From contig NZ_QLMC01000006.1 in the NCBI RefSeq assembly GCF_003259745.1, positions 272,731-336,730 of the forward strand: a stretch of DNA of 64,000 nt. Direction: 5' to 3'. The notes under the pieces are model-generated. The model searched no databases, was not told where the DNA came from, and saw only the letters and a list, made by a program, of their open reading frames with translations. Shown here one piece after another: positions 50,618 through 60,159 of this stretch. Within the stretch, counting starts at the first letter, position 1; each line of letters opens with the position of its first letter. Both the position numbers and the translations under genes were made by a program. Origin of the DNA: Larkinella arboricola. Its GTDB lineage: Bacteria; Bacteroidota; Bacteroidia; Cytophagales; Spirosomataceae.

Positions 50618-53600
50618 TTAAAAAGTAAGACTCAGACCCACGGTGAAGGTGCGGGCCAGCGGATAAACGCCCCGGTCCACACCGATATCGCGGTCAGCAC
50701 CGCCCCCGTAGTTGGCCAGGTTTACTTCCGGGTCCAGACCGGAGTAGTTCGTGCTGGTAAAGAAGTTGGTGCCCTGGACGTAAACGCGCAGCCGATCAAC
50801 TTTCACTTTGTTCACCAGGGTGGTCGGCAGGGTGTAGCCGATCTGGAGATTTTTACCCCGCAAATACGACCCTTTTTCAATGAAGTAAGTCGATGCCTGC
50901 GACTCATACCCTGCCGCCAGCGAGTTGATCTGCGGTAAAACAGCATCCCGGTTTTCGGGCGTCCAGCTATCCAGAATCCGCACGCTGCGGTTGCCGGTAA
51001 AGTTCTGGAAATCCGTACGCCACTTCTGGTAGTTGTACAGATCATTGCCCGACACGCCCTGGAAGAAAAGCGCCAGATCAAACCCTTTGTACTGAGCGCT
51101 CAGGTTCAGGCCGTACGTGAATTTGGGGTGCGGGCTGCCGATAAAGGTCTGGTCGCTGTCGTCAATGGCGCCGTCGCCGTTCACATCGCGAAACTTGAAG
51201 CGGCCCGGTTTGTTGTACAGCGCCCGGTCACCGCCCTGCGTGGGGTGAGCATCGGCTTCTTCCTGTGACTGAAAAATACCGTCGATTACAAAGCCGTAGA
51301 ACGAGGAAATCGGATGACCGACCTTGGTGCGGGTGACCGAGGGCTGGCGGGTGGCAAAACCGGTGATGAACGATTCAGGACCGCCGTACAAATCCGTCAC
51401 AACGTTGCGGTAGGTGGACCAGTTCAGACCAATATCAAACTTCAGTTCGTTGTTGACAGCCGAGCCGTGATAATTCACCAGCGCGTCGAACCCCCGGTTT
51501 CGGATACCACCGATGTTCACGGCGGGCCGACGGTTTTGTCCATCGGTGGCCGGGCTCGGAATTTCCAGTAATAACTTGGAAGACTGGCGATTGTAGGCAT
51601 CGAGCGTTACATCCAGTTTTCCTTTGAACAGGGTTACATCCAGACCCAGGTTTGTCATCGTCTGAGCTTCCCACTGCGCCGTCGGGTTGCCTTGGGCGGC
51701 TACCTCAAAACCAGGTACAACCGTCGTATTGGCCCCGTTGATGGGGTACGAGGAGGAATTCAGGTTTGAGCCGTAGGTGGTGTACTGGTTATACGGGTTG
51801 ATTTCCTGGTTGCCGGTTTGGCCCCAGCCCGCCCGCAGTTTCAAGTCGTCGATAAAGGAAACGCCTTTCAGGAACGATTCTTCCGATAGCCGCCAGCCAG
51901 CGCTGAAAGCCGGGAACGTACCCCAGCGGTAGGTCGGAGCAAACCGCGAGGAGGCATCCCGGCGCAGGGTCGCCGAGAGCAAAAACCGCTCTTTAAAGGC
52001 GTAATCCACTTTCCCGAATACCGAAAACAACCGCGTATCCGAACCTGAACCCGACGAACTTAAGACCGTCGAACCGGCATTGAGGTATTGAAAATCGGGG
52101 TTTTCAAAGGCGAAATTAGCCTTGGAGGTCGAGAAATCACGGTATTTGTTCCGGACGGCTTCCGTGCCCACAAAGGCCGAGAGGTTGTGGAAGTCGCCGA
52201 GCCGTTTTTTGTAAGCCAGCGTGTTGGTCCAGGTGATGTTCAGGTTGTAATTAGACGAAACCTGCAATTGGGCATTCTGCGCCAGCAGAAACGATTCGGG
52301 AGCCGCCGGAGCGAAATTCGACAGGTTCCAGTTGCTGTTGTCTACACCCAGGCTGGTGCGCAGGGTCAGGTCTTTAATCAGATCGACCTCCGCGTAGACA
52401 TTCCCGAAAACCCGCGACGTATAGCCGTGGTTGTCCCTGTTTCGGTACAGCCGCGTGTACGGATGATCTACCCAGGAGCGCCCCCCGGCGAAATTACCGC
52501 CTACGTCATAGATCGGCATAAACGGCGGCATCTGATAGGCCAGCACCGCGCTGTTTTCGTCCCGAATCAAACCGGCTACCTGATCCGTATAGGCAAATTG
52601 AAGGTTTTCGCCCACCCGAATGTTTTTCTTGATGGTAAACTCGGTATTGGCCCGCAGCGAATACCGTTTGAAGCTGGTGAATTTGACAATCCCGTCCTGC
52701 GCATAGTAACTGCCTGAAATGGCGTACCGGTTCTGGGCGTTGCCGCCGGTGACCGAAAGGTTGTGGCTTTGCATCGGAGCGGTCTGCATGACTGTATTCC
52801 ACCAGTCAGTCCCCGTTTTGTTGGCCTGGGCAAACATGAATTTGGAAATACCGTACTGCGGATCTTTGGGGTTGTTTGTGTAGTTTGCAGGGGCCACACG
52901 CGGGTCGCCTTCCATCGCTCCGCCCTGCAACAGCAGGTAATCCGGAATCCGGGGCTGGGCACCGTCGCCAAACGTAGCATCAACCGGGTTGCCGGTCGTC
53001 GGGCTTACGTTGCCGATGTTGCGGTAGTTTTGCCAGACCACATCCGCGTACTGCTGCGTGTTGAGCATTTCCGGGCTTTTGGTGGGCGTTTGAACCCCAT
53101 AAAAGGCATCGTACGTGATTTTGGACTGTCCCTGCTTTCCTTTCTTGGTGGTAATAATGACCACCCCATTGCTGGCCCGCGCACCGTAGATGGACGCCGT
53201 GGAAGCATCCTTGAGTACTTGCAGCGTTTCCACATCGTTGGGGTTGATCTGGTTCAATCCGCCCTGCGTCGGAACCCCGTCGATGATATACAGCGGATCA
53301 TTGCCGCCGGTGATGGAGCCAATCCCCCGAATTCGAACCATGACGTTTCCGCCCGGCTGCCCGTCGTTTCCGATGGTAACCCCGGCCACGCGGCCCTGCA
53401 ACTGCTGACCCACGTTGTTGGCGGGAACGGCCTGTAAGTCTTTCGCCGAAACCGTCGAGACGGACCCCGTTACGTCCCGCTTGGCCTGGGTAGAATACCC
53501 CACCACGACAACTTCATTCAGGCTTTTGGTGTCCGGCGTTAGCTGTACGGTAAAGGTCCGCTGGTTGCCGACGGTCTGCTCGAGAGCCTGATACCCTACG

Positions 53601-54232
53601 AACGAAAAAACCAGCACGGCATCCGGCCCCGGAACGGTAAGCTGAAAATTTCCGCTGCCGTCGGTGGTGGTGCCCTGCGTCGTGCCCTTGATCGTAATGG
53701 TTACTCCTGGCAGACCGTCTCCGTTGTCGGAAGCCGTTACCCTACCCTGTACCGGAAAACTTAGACTGGCACTGGCAAGTGTAGGGGAGGCAATTACACC
53801 AGTACCTGGCAGCGAAGCGAGCGGGATTTCGATACCGGGATGTTGCGGAGAAAACGAAACCGGCGGATTGGGGTTGGTGCGGCTGCCCCGGATCAGCAGG
53901 GAGCCATTTTTCATTTTTCGGTAGCTCAGACCGTGCGGTTTCAGCAGCTTGTTCAGTATCTGTTCGATATTCTGATGGGTCGTAGTTGCGTAACTCCCCA
54001 CCTGAATACCGTCCACGATTCGTTCCGCGAACAGAATATCAACACCGTATTGACGGCTGAGATCGTTCAGAACGTCTTTCAATTGTTTGCTCTGGGGACT
54101 GGATGGATTGCCCCGCTGTTGGGTAGCGCCCTGCGCCAGAAGCACCAATTGTGCCCGTCCCGGCGAAATTCCGGCCAAAAGAGACCCCAGCAACAGGGCT
54201 CCGAAGTACTGTTGGCGTAACCTATGAAACAT
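50618..54232 (-). CDS. SusC/RagA TonB-dependent transporter with STN domain (PUL 2)
   Basis: 1204 residues. After the leader (MFHRLRQQYFGALLLGSLLA) comes an STN domain (about 40-115: SKQLKDVLNDLSRQYGVDIL, QILNKLLKPHGLSYRKMKNG), then a carboxypeptidase-like beta domain (VQGRVTASDNGDGLPGVTIT), plug signatures VGQQLQGRVAGVTIGNDGQP, PLYIIDGVPTQGGLNQINPN and VLKDASTASIYGARASNGVV, and the barrel ending TVGLSLTF. The STN domain links it to FecR at 54254. It is clearly a different subgroup from the SusC of PUL 1. The gap to fecR is only 21 bases, so no separate leader as in PUL 1. Confidence 0.95.
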   Translation of the reverse strand: MFHRLRQQYFGALLLGSLLAGISPGRAQLVLLAQGATQQRGNPSSPQSKQLKDVLNDLSRQYGVDILFAERIVDGIQVGSYATTTHQNIEQILNKLLKPHGLSYRKMKNGSLLIRGSRTNPNPPVSFSPQHPGIEIPLASLPGTGVIASPTLASASLSFPVQGRVTASDNGDGLPGVTITIKGTTQGTTTDGSGNFQLTVPGPDAVLVFSFVGYQALEQTVGNQRTFTVQLTPDTKSLNEVVVVGYSTQAKRDVTGSVSTVSAKDLQAVPANNVGQQLQGRVAGVTIGNDGQPGGNVMVRIRGIGSITGGNDPLYIIDGVPTQGGLNQINPNDVETLQVLKDASTASIYGARASNGVVIITTKKGKQGQSKITYDAFYGVQTPTKSPEMLNTQQYADVVWQNYRNIGNVSPTTGNPVDATFGDGAQPRIPDYLLLQGGAMEGDPRVAPANYTNNPKDPQYGISKFMFAQANKTGTDWWNTVMQTAPMQSHNLSVTGGNAQNRYAISGSYYAQDGIVKFTSFKRYSLRANTEFTIKKNIRVGENLQFAYTDQVAGLIRDENSAVLAYQMPPFMPIYDVGGNFAGGRSWVDHPYTRLYRNRDNHGYTSRVFGNVYAEVDLIKDLTLRTSLGVDNSNWNLSNFAPAAPESFLLAQNAQLQVSSNYNLNITWTNTLAYKKRLGDFHNLSAFVGTEAVRNKYRDFSTSKANFAFENPDFQYLNAGSTVLSSSGSGSDTRLFSVFGKVDYAFKERFLLSATLRRDASSRFAPTYRWGTFPAFSAGWRLSEESFLKGVSFIDDLKLRAGWGQTGNQEINPYNQYTTYGSNLNSSSYPINGANTTVVPGFEVAAQGNPTAQWEAQTMTNLGLDVTLFKGKLDVTLDAYNRQSSKLLLEIPSPATDGQNRRPAVNIGGIRNRGFDALVNYHGSAVNNELKFDIGLNWSTYRNVVTDLYGGPESFITGFATRQPSVTRTKVGHPISSFYGFVIDGIFQSQEEADAHPTQGGDRALYNKPGRFKFRDVNGDGAIDDSDQTFIGSPHPKFTYGLNLSAQYKGFDLALFFQGVSGNDLYNYQKWRTDFQNFTGNRSVRILDSWTPENRDAVLPQINSLAAGYESQASTYFIEKGSYLRGKNLQIGYTLPTTLVNKVKVDRLRVYVQGTNFFTSTNYSGLDPEVNLANYGGGADRDIGVDRGVYPLARTFTVGLSLTF

Positions 54233-54253
54233 AAAAAATGGGTTTAGGATTAT

Positions 54254-55261
54254 TTATTGAAGGGTATCTACCGGTTGAAGTTCGATGTGGTTTCCCTGGT
54301 GAATGGCCCGTAAATCAAGGATGGTTTCCAGGGCCTGGATGAGTTCACTGGCGGTCTGGGCTTTAAACTGTCCCGATATTCGTTGTTCGGAAAGCGTTGA
54401 ATCGGCCAGCGCCACCTGCACACCAAACTGGTCCTGTAGAAGCTTGAGCACGTCCGCTACCGGGGTATTGTCAAAGTGATAGCGGTGGTGTTTCCATTCC
54501 GAAAACTGTTGGGGGCGGCCCGTTTTTGCAATTTTCAGCCGACCGGTGGTTTCGTCCAGACTGACAATATCGCCGGGCCGCAGGTTGAGTTGTTTGCCGG
54601 ATCGGTAGTTGATTTTCACCCGACCCTTCTGAAGCGCCACGCGGTTGGTGTTGTTCCGGGTATAAACGACAAACTCCGTTCCCAGCACTTCCACGTCGAA
54701 ATCATCGTCGGTTTTCACCACAAACCGACGACGGTCGGGCTGCCGGGCCACGTTGAATTCGGCTTCTCCCCGCAGCCAGACTTCCCGCGCGCCTTGCCCG
54801 AGATCGAATCGGGGAATGGTCAGGCTGGAATTGGCATTGAGGGTTACCAACGTACCGTCCGCCAGGCGTTCCTGATGAATTTCGCCGTAACCCGTCACTA
54901 CCGTTTGGTACATCCACCAGGAGCGGCTGAGGTATAGCCCCGTCATAAAAAAAACGACCAAAACGGCGGCTACGGCTAAAAAGCGTCCCTGAAACCACCT
55001 TGGTAAAAGCGATACATTCCGCCCGGTTTCCGAGTCTGCGTCGGCCGAAGCCTGGTCGATTCTGGCCAGAAGCTTATCGAATTCAATGTCATCATTGGTC
55101 ACCAGTTGCCAGTTTGTTCGTTCCCATTCTTCCAGCCACTGGTAATATAACTCCCGGTTTGTGGGCTCCTTCAGCCACTCATTCAGCAGATTACGCTGCA
55201 AGGGAGTGCTGCGTCCGGCAAAGTGCTCAAAAATAGTTTCTTTCTGAAAAGGCGTATTCAT
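54254..55261 (-). CDS. FecR-family anti-sigma factor (PUL 2)
   Basis: 335 residues. Cytoplasmic N-terminus (FEHFAGRSTPLQRNLLNEWL, a sigma-binding helix pattern), membrane helix at about 92-113 (GRFLAVAAVLVVFFMTGLYL), then the FecR domain: YGEIHQERLADGTLVTLNAN, LWLRGEAEFNVARQPDRRRF, VLGTEFVVYTRNNTNRVALQ and the STN-like C-terminal domain VLKLLQDQFGVQVALADSTL. It couples SusC (50618) to the ECF sigma at 55310. The order sigma, FecR, SusC matches PUL 1. Confidence 0.95.
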   Translation of the reverse strand: MNTPFQKETIFEHFAGRSTPLQRNLLNEWLKEPTNRELYYQWLEEWERTNWQLVTNDDIEFDKLLARIDQASADADSETGRNVSLLPRWFQGRFLAVAAVLVVFFMTGLYLSRSWWMYQTVVTGYGEIHQERLADGTLVTLNANSSLTIPRFDLGQGAREVWLRGEAEFNVARQPDRRRFVVKTDDDFDVEVLGTEFVVYTRNNTNRVALQKGRVKINYRSGKQLNLRPGDIVSLDETTGRLKIAKTGRPQQFSEWKHHRYHFDNTPVADVLKLLQDQFGVQVALADSTLSEQRISGQFKAQTASELIQALETILDLRAIHQGNHIELQPVDTLQ

Positions 55262-55309
55262 GACGGTCTAACGGTCTCAGTAGGGAGTAATGGGGAGTGA
55301 TTAAGTGGG

Positions 55310-55990
55310 TTAGTACGAACCGATTACGCTGAGAAGAAGCCCAGTAAAAATCAGAGCTTTACGCAGGTGGGACAGGGCTTTCATGAGGTGTGCTTCCACG
55401 GTTTTTAGCGAGATATGCAGTTCGTCGGCGATTTCGCGGTGCTTCTTGTTTTCGAAGCGACTCAGCAGAAAAACCCGCTGGCACTGGGGCGACAGTGTTC
55501 GAATAGCCTGCTCCAACCGCTGGTACAGTTCCGTCACCTGAAGGATTTTCTGAGGGTCATCATCCGTATACACAGCTTCCTCCATTTCTTCATCAATCGG
55601 GTCCTGGAGCATCGACTTCTTCCATTCCTCCTGTGTGTAGTTGTAAACCCGGTTGCGGACGGACGTAAACAGATAAGCCCGATACGAACCCGTAATGTGG
55701 AGGTGGGACTGGTTTTTCCAGAAGTTCAGAAAAATCTCGCTGACAATGTCGCAGGCCAGTTCCCGGGAATACACAAACCGGACGGCGTGGCTGCACAGGG
55801 GCCGGTAATACCGCCGGAAGAGCAGTTCATAGCCTTGCCGTACATCCAACTCAAACGCCTGTCGGATCAGGTATTCCTGATTGGTCACCTTAGAGTCTAC
55901 ATGTAAATGCAAGGGTGAAGGCTCTTTACTGTTCGGGGTCGGGAAAGGAAGCATTGGCAAGCGGGTTAACGAATAGCTGTCTATAAGCAA
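55310..55990 (-). CDS. ECF-type sigma factor (PUL 2)
   Basis: 226 residues; an internal ATG (MLPFPTPNSKEPSPLHLHVD) is also possible as start. Region 2: GYELLFRRYYRPLCSHAVRF with DIVSEIFLNFWKNQ; region 4: LSPQCQRVFLLSRFENKKHR and EIADELHISLKTVEAHLMKA. The protein ends with a hydrophobic tail (LIFTGLLLSVIGSY), seen in some SusCD-linked sigma factors. It is the first gene of PUL 2. Confidence 0.93.
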   Translation of the reverse strand: MLIDSYSLTRLPMLPFPTPNSKEPSPLHLHVDSKVTNQEYLIRQAFELDVRQGYELLFRRYYRPLCSHAVRFVYSRELACDIVSEIFLNFWKNQSHLHITGSYRAYLFTSVRNRVYNYTQEEWKKSMLQDPIDEEMEEAVYTDDDPQKILQVTELYQRLEQAIRTLSPQCQRVFLLSRFENKKHREIADELHISLKTVEAHLMKALSHLRKALIFTGLLLSVIGSY

Positions 55991-56165
55991 TGACAGAAAA
56001 CACCCACCTTACCCTTAGAAAGATGTGATCTAATTTAGAATTATTTTTTACTTTTTGACTGCTGGTGCAAAAGATTGGGCTTTAAGTAACAGTTTTGGCC
56101 TTAATTAAAGACAGCTTAACTATGGACAATCTTGTTTTCCCTCGCTGAAGAGCCCGGTCCGATCC

Positions 56166-56669
56166 TCAATCTTTGACCGGCTCAGAATTTAGGTGGACCT
56201 CATCACCAGCGTCAACAGTTGAATAAATTGTACCTACCGCAGGCACACACGTGATCGCCCACAAAGCACCTTCCCAAATAGTGATATTTTTATTGAACAA
56301 TCTGTGTTCGATTAGAAAACCGGAATATAGATCATCAAAGTAAATTTTAATCGATTTGATGATGCCCTGTGATTTATTGATTGGCGCTTCTACTTTCAAA
56401 AACCCCTGACCAGTGAACACCGTGCACGGTTCGTTATCAGGAATATAGCTTTCTTCGCTTTCAGGCGCTGTGGTTAATCGATGTCCGCCATACAATCGCC
56501 AATTTCCTAATCCAAAATTTGTATTATCTTCATAAAGCAGGTTTGAACCATTTAATTTAGAATAATATAAAATCCGCGGGCCTCGAGAAATGCCTACAAT
56601 CAGCAGGCAATCTTTTCCGTAACAATACACCGCGTCCCAATCTCCATAAAGTTCTCTGACGACTTTCAT
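56166..56669 (-). CDS. Unrecognised small protein next to an orphan sigma gene
   Basis: 167 residues (MKVVRELYGDWDAVYCYGKD ... AVGTIYSTVDAGDEVHLNSE). The composition is rich in Tyr, Gly and beta segments (CLLIVGISRGPRILYYSKLN, ITIWEGALWAITCVPAVGTI) and there is no signal peptide, so it appears cytoplasmic. It follows the ECF sigma gene at 56685 by 15 bases and may be a partner or product of it. No family recognised. Relatively AT-rich. Confidence 0.6.
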   Translation of the reverse strand: MKVVRELYGDWDAVYCYGKDCLLIVGISRGPRILYYSKLNGSNLLYEDNTNFGLGNWRLYGGHRLTTAPESEESYIPDNEPCTVFTGQGFLKVEAPINKSQGIIKSIKIYFDDLYSGFLIEHRLFNKNITIWEGALWAITCVPAVGTIYSTVDAGDEVHLNSEPVKD

Positions 56670-56684
56670 AGAATACCGTATAAA

Positions 56685-57269
56685 CTAATCATAGTCAATC
56701 TGCTTGCTGTATGTTTTGAGAGTCTTGAAGGCTTGATATACAAGGTTGCGTGCGGATTGGACATTCAGCATCATGATGCCAGCTATCTTGTCGTATTCCA
56801 TGTCTTCATATATTTTGAGATGTATGGCTGTGCGTTGTCTTTTTGACAACAATTTCAAAGAGAGAGACAACTTTATACGCTGCTCCTCCTTACTTTGTTC
56901 CGCAATTAAAGCTTCTTCATAAGACCTGGTAATGGTAGAATATTCGCAGAAGTGGCTGAAGAATTGAACCTGCTGTTTAATTCCATTTATCTGATCAATA
57001 ATATGGTAGCGAAGGGCTTTGAACAGATAAGGTTTTATTACCATTACACTGCTTAGTCGTTCCCGGGAGAACCATAATTTTTCAAATAGATTTTGAATAC
57101 TGTCTTCTACAATTTCTGCACTATCTATTAAGGACATACCATATTTCAATAAGCTTTTATAGTGCATCCGAAATATTTTAGCTAAGGCCCCTTGATCACC
57201 GTTTCTAAACTCCTCCCAAAGCGAAAAATCTTCCTGATTACAGGCATACTGATAAGAACGTGTTTTCAT
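56685..57269 (-). CDS. Orphan ECF-type sigma factor
   Basis: 194 residues with region 2 LAKIFRMHYKSLLKYGMSLI, VEDSIQNLFEKLWFSRERLS and region 4 LLSKRQRTAIHLKIYEDMEY, DKIAGIMMLNVQSARNLVYQ. It resembles the Bacteroidetes ECF group linked to SusCD, yet no FecR gene lies beside it; only the 167-residue unknown protein does. Target promoters cannot be inferred. A weak inverted repeat GTGTA...TACAC at 57317-57333 lies about 48 bases before its start. Confidence 0.88.
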   Translation of the reverse strand: MKTRSYQYACNQEDFSLWEEFRNGDQGALAKIFRMHYKSLLKYGMSLIDSAEIVEDSIQNLFEKLWFSRERLSSVMVIKPYLFKALRYHIIDQINGIKQQVQFFSHFCEYSTITRSYEEALIAEQSKEEQRIKLSLSLKLLSKRQRTAIHLKIYEDMEYDKIAGIMMLNVQSARNLVYQAFKTLKTYSKQIDYD

Positions 57270-57585
57270 GGGTTACGGGTTTAACGTTTAACACTGGATA
57301 AGGATGTCTAGAAAAAGTGTATATTCTGTACACACCGCATGCGCGCGACAGAAAAGACGACTGAGAATAATATTTCAATATTTAGCCTATATTTAGAATA
57401 TAATTTTACAGTACCTCTAATTATCAGGACAATTGACTATAGAATAGCCATCAACAACATTGTATTTTCAAATATATAGTAACGCACGTCGAGAAGGATT
57501 CAACGATATTGGCCAATCCATACACTATTTTGTAGTAGTTTAATAAATGGCTCGTCGTAGTTACCAATTCCTGGAGGGAAACCAA
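57270..57585. promoter_or_regulatory. Divergent promoter region of the orphan sigma and AraC genes
   Basis: About 316 very AT-rich bases between divergent genes. Noted: GTGTA/TACAC (57317-57333, 7-base spacer) and several AATATTT repeats at 57370-57410. Both promoters must be here, but no box is assigned. No ORF is seen. Confidence 0.4.
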
Positions 57586-58446
57586 ATGAAAGCACTCTAT
57601 AAACCGATTTCGGCCTTAGCAAACCATTCGATTAGTGTCGATAAACAGGAAAGTCAGGCGTTTGAATATCCCTGGCACTACCATCCGGAATATGAACTCA
57701 CGTATATTTTGACCAGTCCGGGTGTGCGCTATGTGGGAAACAGCGTTGAGAATTTCTTCGAAGATGATCTGGTTATTGTGGGTCCTAATTTGCCTCATGC
57801 CTGGATAAATAACGACAACCAGGGACCACCATCAAGCGCAGTAGTTATCTATTGGAACCAGGAATTTGTGGAAAAGGGATTTTTACAAACCCGAGAATTT
57901 GGGGCAATTCAACAGCTACTGAAACTGTCGGTAAAAGGAGTGAAGTTTCATTCGGCCGTAGCAATCCAATTGAGAGAGAAATTTCTCCACCTGGTTACGT
58001 TACCGCCCTTCGAGCGAATTATTCTTTTCGTTCAGATTCTGAACGAACTAGCAACTACTACTGACTACTATTTTTTATGCGAACAAGGCTTTGACCATGA
58101 CTTAAATGTGATTGATAACGAGCGGATCAACATTGTTTACCAATACATCAAAACGCATTATCAACGCAAGATAACGCTGGCTGAAATGGGCGAGCAATTA
58201 AAGATGAGCGGAGAGTATTTTTCGAGGTTCTTCAGCCGAATCATGAAAAAAACATTTTTCGAATTTCTCAATGAATACAAAATTAACGTGGCTTGTCGTC
58301 TTCTGATCGAAACAGACATGCAGATTGCTGAAATCGGTTATGCTTCCGGATACGAAAGCTTAACCTTCTTCTACCGGCAATTTAAAAAATTCAAAAACTA
58401 CCAACCTTTAGAATACCGATTAAGTTTTAGAAAATCAGGCGTATGA
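57586..58446 (+). CDS. AraC-family regulator with cupin sensor domain
   Basis: 286 residues from ATG 57586 (MKALYKPISALANHSISVDK); the frame extends upstream to 57547 with a plausible alternative start. N-terminal cupin: FEYPWHYHPEYELTYILTSP (His motif), DDLVIVGPNLPHAWINNDNQ. The C-terminal AraC domain reads IKTHYQRKITLAEMGEQLKM, SGEYFSRFFSRIMKKTFFEF and CRLLIETDMQIAEIGYASGY, ending ESLTFFYRQFKKFKNYQPLE. Such cupin-AraC proteins commonly control sugar catabolic operons; the sugar operon at 58501-64000 is convergent with it and is the natural target. Confidence 0.92.
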   Translation: MKALYKPISALANHSISVDKQESQAFEYPWHYHPEYELTYILTSPGVRYVGNSVENFFEDDLVIVGPNLPHAWINNDNQGPPSSAVVIYWNQEFVEKGFLQTREFGAIQQLLKLSVKGVKFHSAVAIQLREKFLHLVTLPPFERIILFVQILNELATTTDYYFLCEQGFDHDLNVIDNERINIVYQYIKTHYQRKITLAEMGEQLKMSGEYFSRFFSRIMKKTFFEFLNEYKINVACRLLIETDMQIAEIGYASGYESLTFFYRQFKKFKNYQPLEYRLSFRKSGV

Positions 58447-58500
58447 ACCTGGGTAAAACAGCCCATCGCAAGGCGCTTCCTGTGGCCGCACAGAGTGATT

Positions 58501-60105
58501 TTACCAAAACCGCCAGTAAATGAAAAACCAGGCCACGGCATAAATGGCAAACCAGAATTTTATTTGCTGCCACCAGGGACGCACCAGCATACCGTCTTCC
58601 AGATCGCGCAGCCAGGAGAACTTCCACAAAAAAGGCTTATACTGTTCAGAAGTTGGGGGTGTAGTGAAATATGAAACGAACGTAATCAGGGCCATGGTCA
58701 GTACCTGAGCGATGGCAGCAACGTATAACCAGTTGAGTGTTAGGTCAAGAGCCCAGAATAAAACCGCCAGCGCAATCTGAATCGCCAAACCGCCCAGCAT
58801 TCCGGCGATGGCTCCGGCATAGGTCGTCCGTTTCCAGAAAATACCCATGAGCAGGACGGAAATAAACGGTGTTGCCATATAAGTAACGCCCGTCTGAAAA
58901 TATTTGAACATACCCACGTTGGCGACAACCGGCGAAATAAGGGCGGCAATCATCAAGGCCATTCCACCGGACACCTGGCCGGTGGTAATCAATTCTTTGT
59001 CACCGGCCTTTTTTCGCCAGAATCGTCGGTAAACATCCAGTGAAAAAATAGTGGCCACTGAATTGGTAAGGGCACTAACCGATGCCATAACAGCGGCAAA
59101 GAAGCCTGCCAGAATAACACCGCGTAATCCAGATGGAGCAAACACCGCCAGGGCATAAGGGAATGCCTGATCCTGATTGTCAGGCAGTAAGGATGGTCCC
59201 TGGCGCATTACATCCAGCCAGTGATAAACAATCAGACCCAGCAGACAGGTAACCATCGGACGAATGATGTTGATAAACCCGGCAAATAGCAAGCCCATCA
59301 TCCCATCCCACGTACTCCGGGCTGATAAAATCCGCTGAACCATGACCTGATTGGAAGATTGATAAAATAAGAATACGCCGAAAGAAGCCAGAATCAAGCC
59401 CGCAAACGGTGCTTCTTCGTCAGATGCCGGGCGATATAGGTGGAAGCGATCGGGTGCCGCCAACGTCATCGCTTCCCAGCCGCCGGGGATTTTACCCAGG
59501 GCCACCAGAAACAGCAATACCCCTCCGCCAATGAGCATCACGCACTGAATGGCATCAGTCCACATAACGGAACTGAGTCCCCCTAACAGCGTATAACTGG
59601 CTGTCAGCAACAGGATTCCCGCGAGCACGGCCCACTGCGGCCAACCGGTTAGTTCTCCCAGCGTTAAGCTGCCACCGTATAAAACCGGTGGTAGAAAAAT
59701 AAAAACATAACCTACCAAAATAACGCAGCTATAAATGGCCCCACAGGCCGGGCCAAAGCGACGATTGAGTAATTCCGGAACCGTGACGATTTTATTGCGC
59801 AGGTACAGCGGAATAAAGAAAACCATCATCAGCGTATACGTTGGCAAACACCACCATTCCCAATTGGCAATCGCCAAACCGCCTTTGTAGGTCGCCCCGA
59901 TGGTTCCCACGATTTGTTCGCTTGAAACGCTGGTGGATACAAAAGCTGCCCCGATGAGATACCACGGCATTTTGCCCGAAGCCAGAAAATATCCTTCCGT
60001 AGTGCGCACTACTTTTCGGGCCGCCAGCAGGCCGACGACGACCACGACCAAAATTTCAGCAATAATAATGATACTATCCAGGAGCGTCAGGTGGAAATTG
60101 TTCAT
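58501..60105 (-). CDS. SLC5-family sodium:solute symporter
   Basis: 534 residues with about 13 membrane helices. Family patterns: GYFLASGKMPWYLIGAAFVS, TSVSSEQIVGTIGATYKGGL (sodium-binding TM1 region), FGPACGAIYSCVILVGYVFI, ALTNSVATIFSLDVYRRFWR and the late GLAIQIALAVLFWALDLTLN. This is the sugar/solute branch of the family (SGLT-like). It is the last gene of the catabolic operon and would import the sugar or sugar acid. The gap to the PIG-L gene is 54 bases. Confidence 0.9.
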   Translation of the reverse strand: MNNFHLTLLDSIIIIAEILVVVVVGLLAARKVVRTTEGYFLASGKMPWYLIGAAFVSTSVSSEQIVGTIGATYKGGLAIANWEWWCLPTYTLMMVFFIPLYLRNKIVTVPELLNRRFGPACGAIYSCVILVGYVFIFLPPVLYGGSLTLGELTGWPQWAVLAGILLLTASYTLLGGLSSVMWTDAIQCVMLIGGGVLLFLVALGKIPGGWEAMTLAAPDRFHLYRPASDEEAPFAGLILASFGVFLFYQSSNQVMVQRILSARSTWDGMMGLLFAGFINIIRPMVTCLLGLIVYHWLDVMRQGPSLLPDNQDQAFPYALAVFAPSGLRGVILAGFFAAVMASVSALTNSVATIFSLDVYRRFWRKKAGDKELITTGQVSGGMALMIAALISPVVANVGMFKYFQTGVTYMATPFISVLLMGIFWKRTTYAGAIAGMLGGLAIQIALAVLFWALDLTLNWLYVAAIAQVLTMALITFVSYFTTPPTSEQYKPFLWKFSWLRDLEDGMLVRPWWQQIKFWFAIYAVAWFFIYWRFW

Positions 60106-60159
60106 ACGGAATACGGAAAGGGGAATTCGTTGGTGTAAAAGCCACCTAATTTTGATTGG

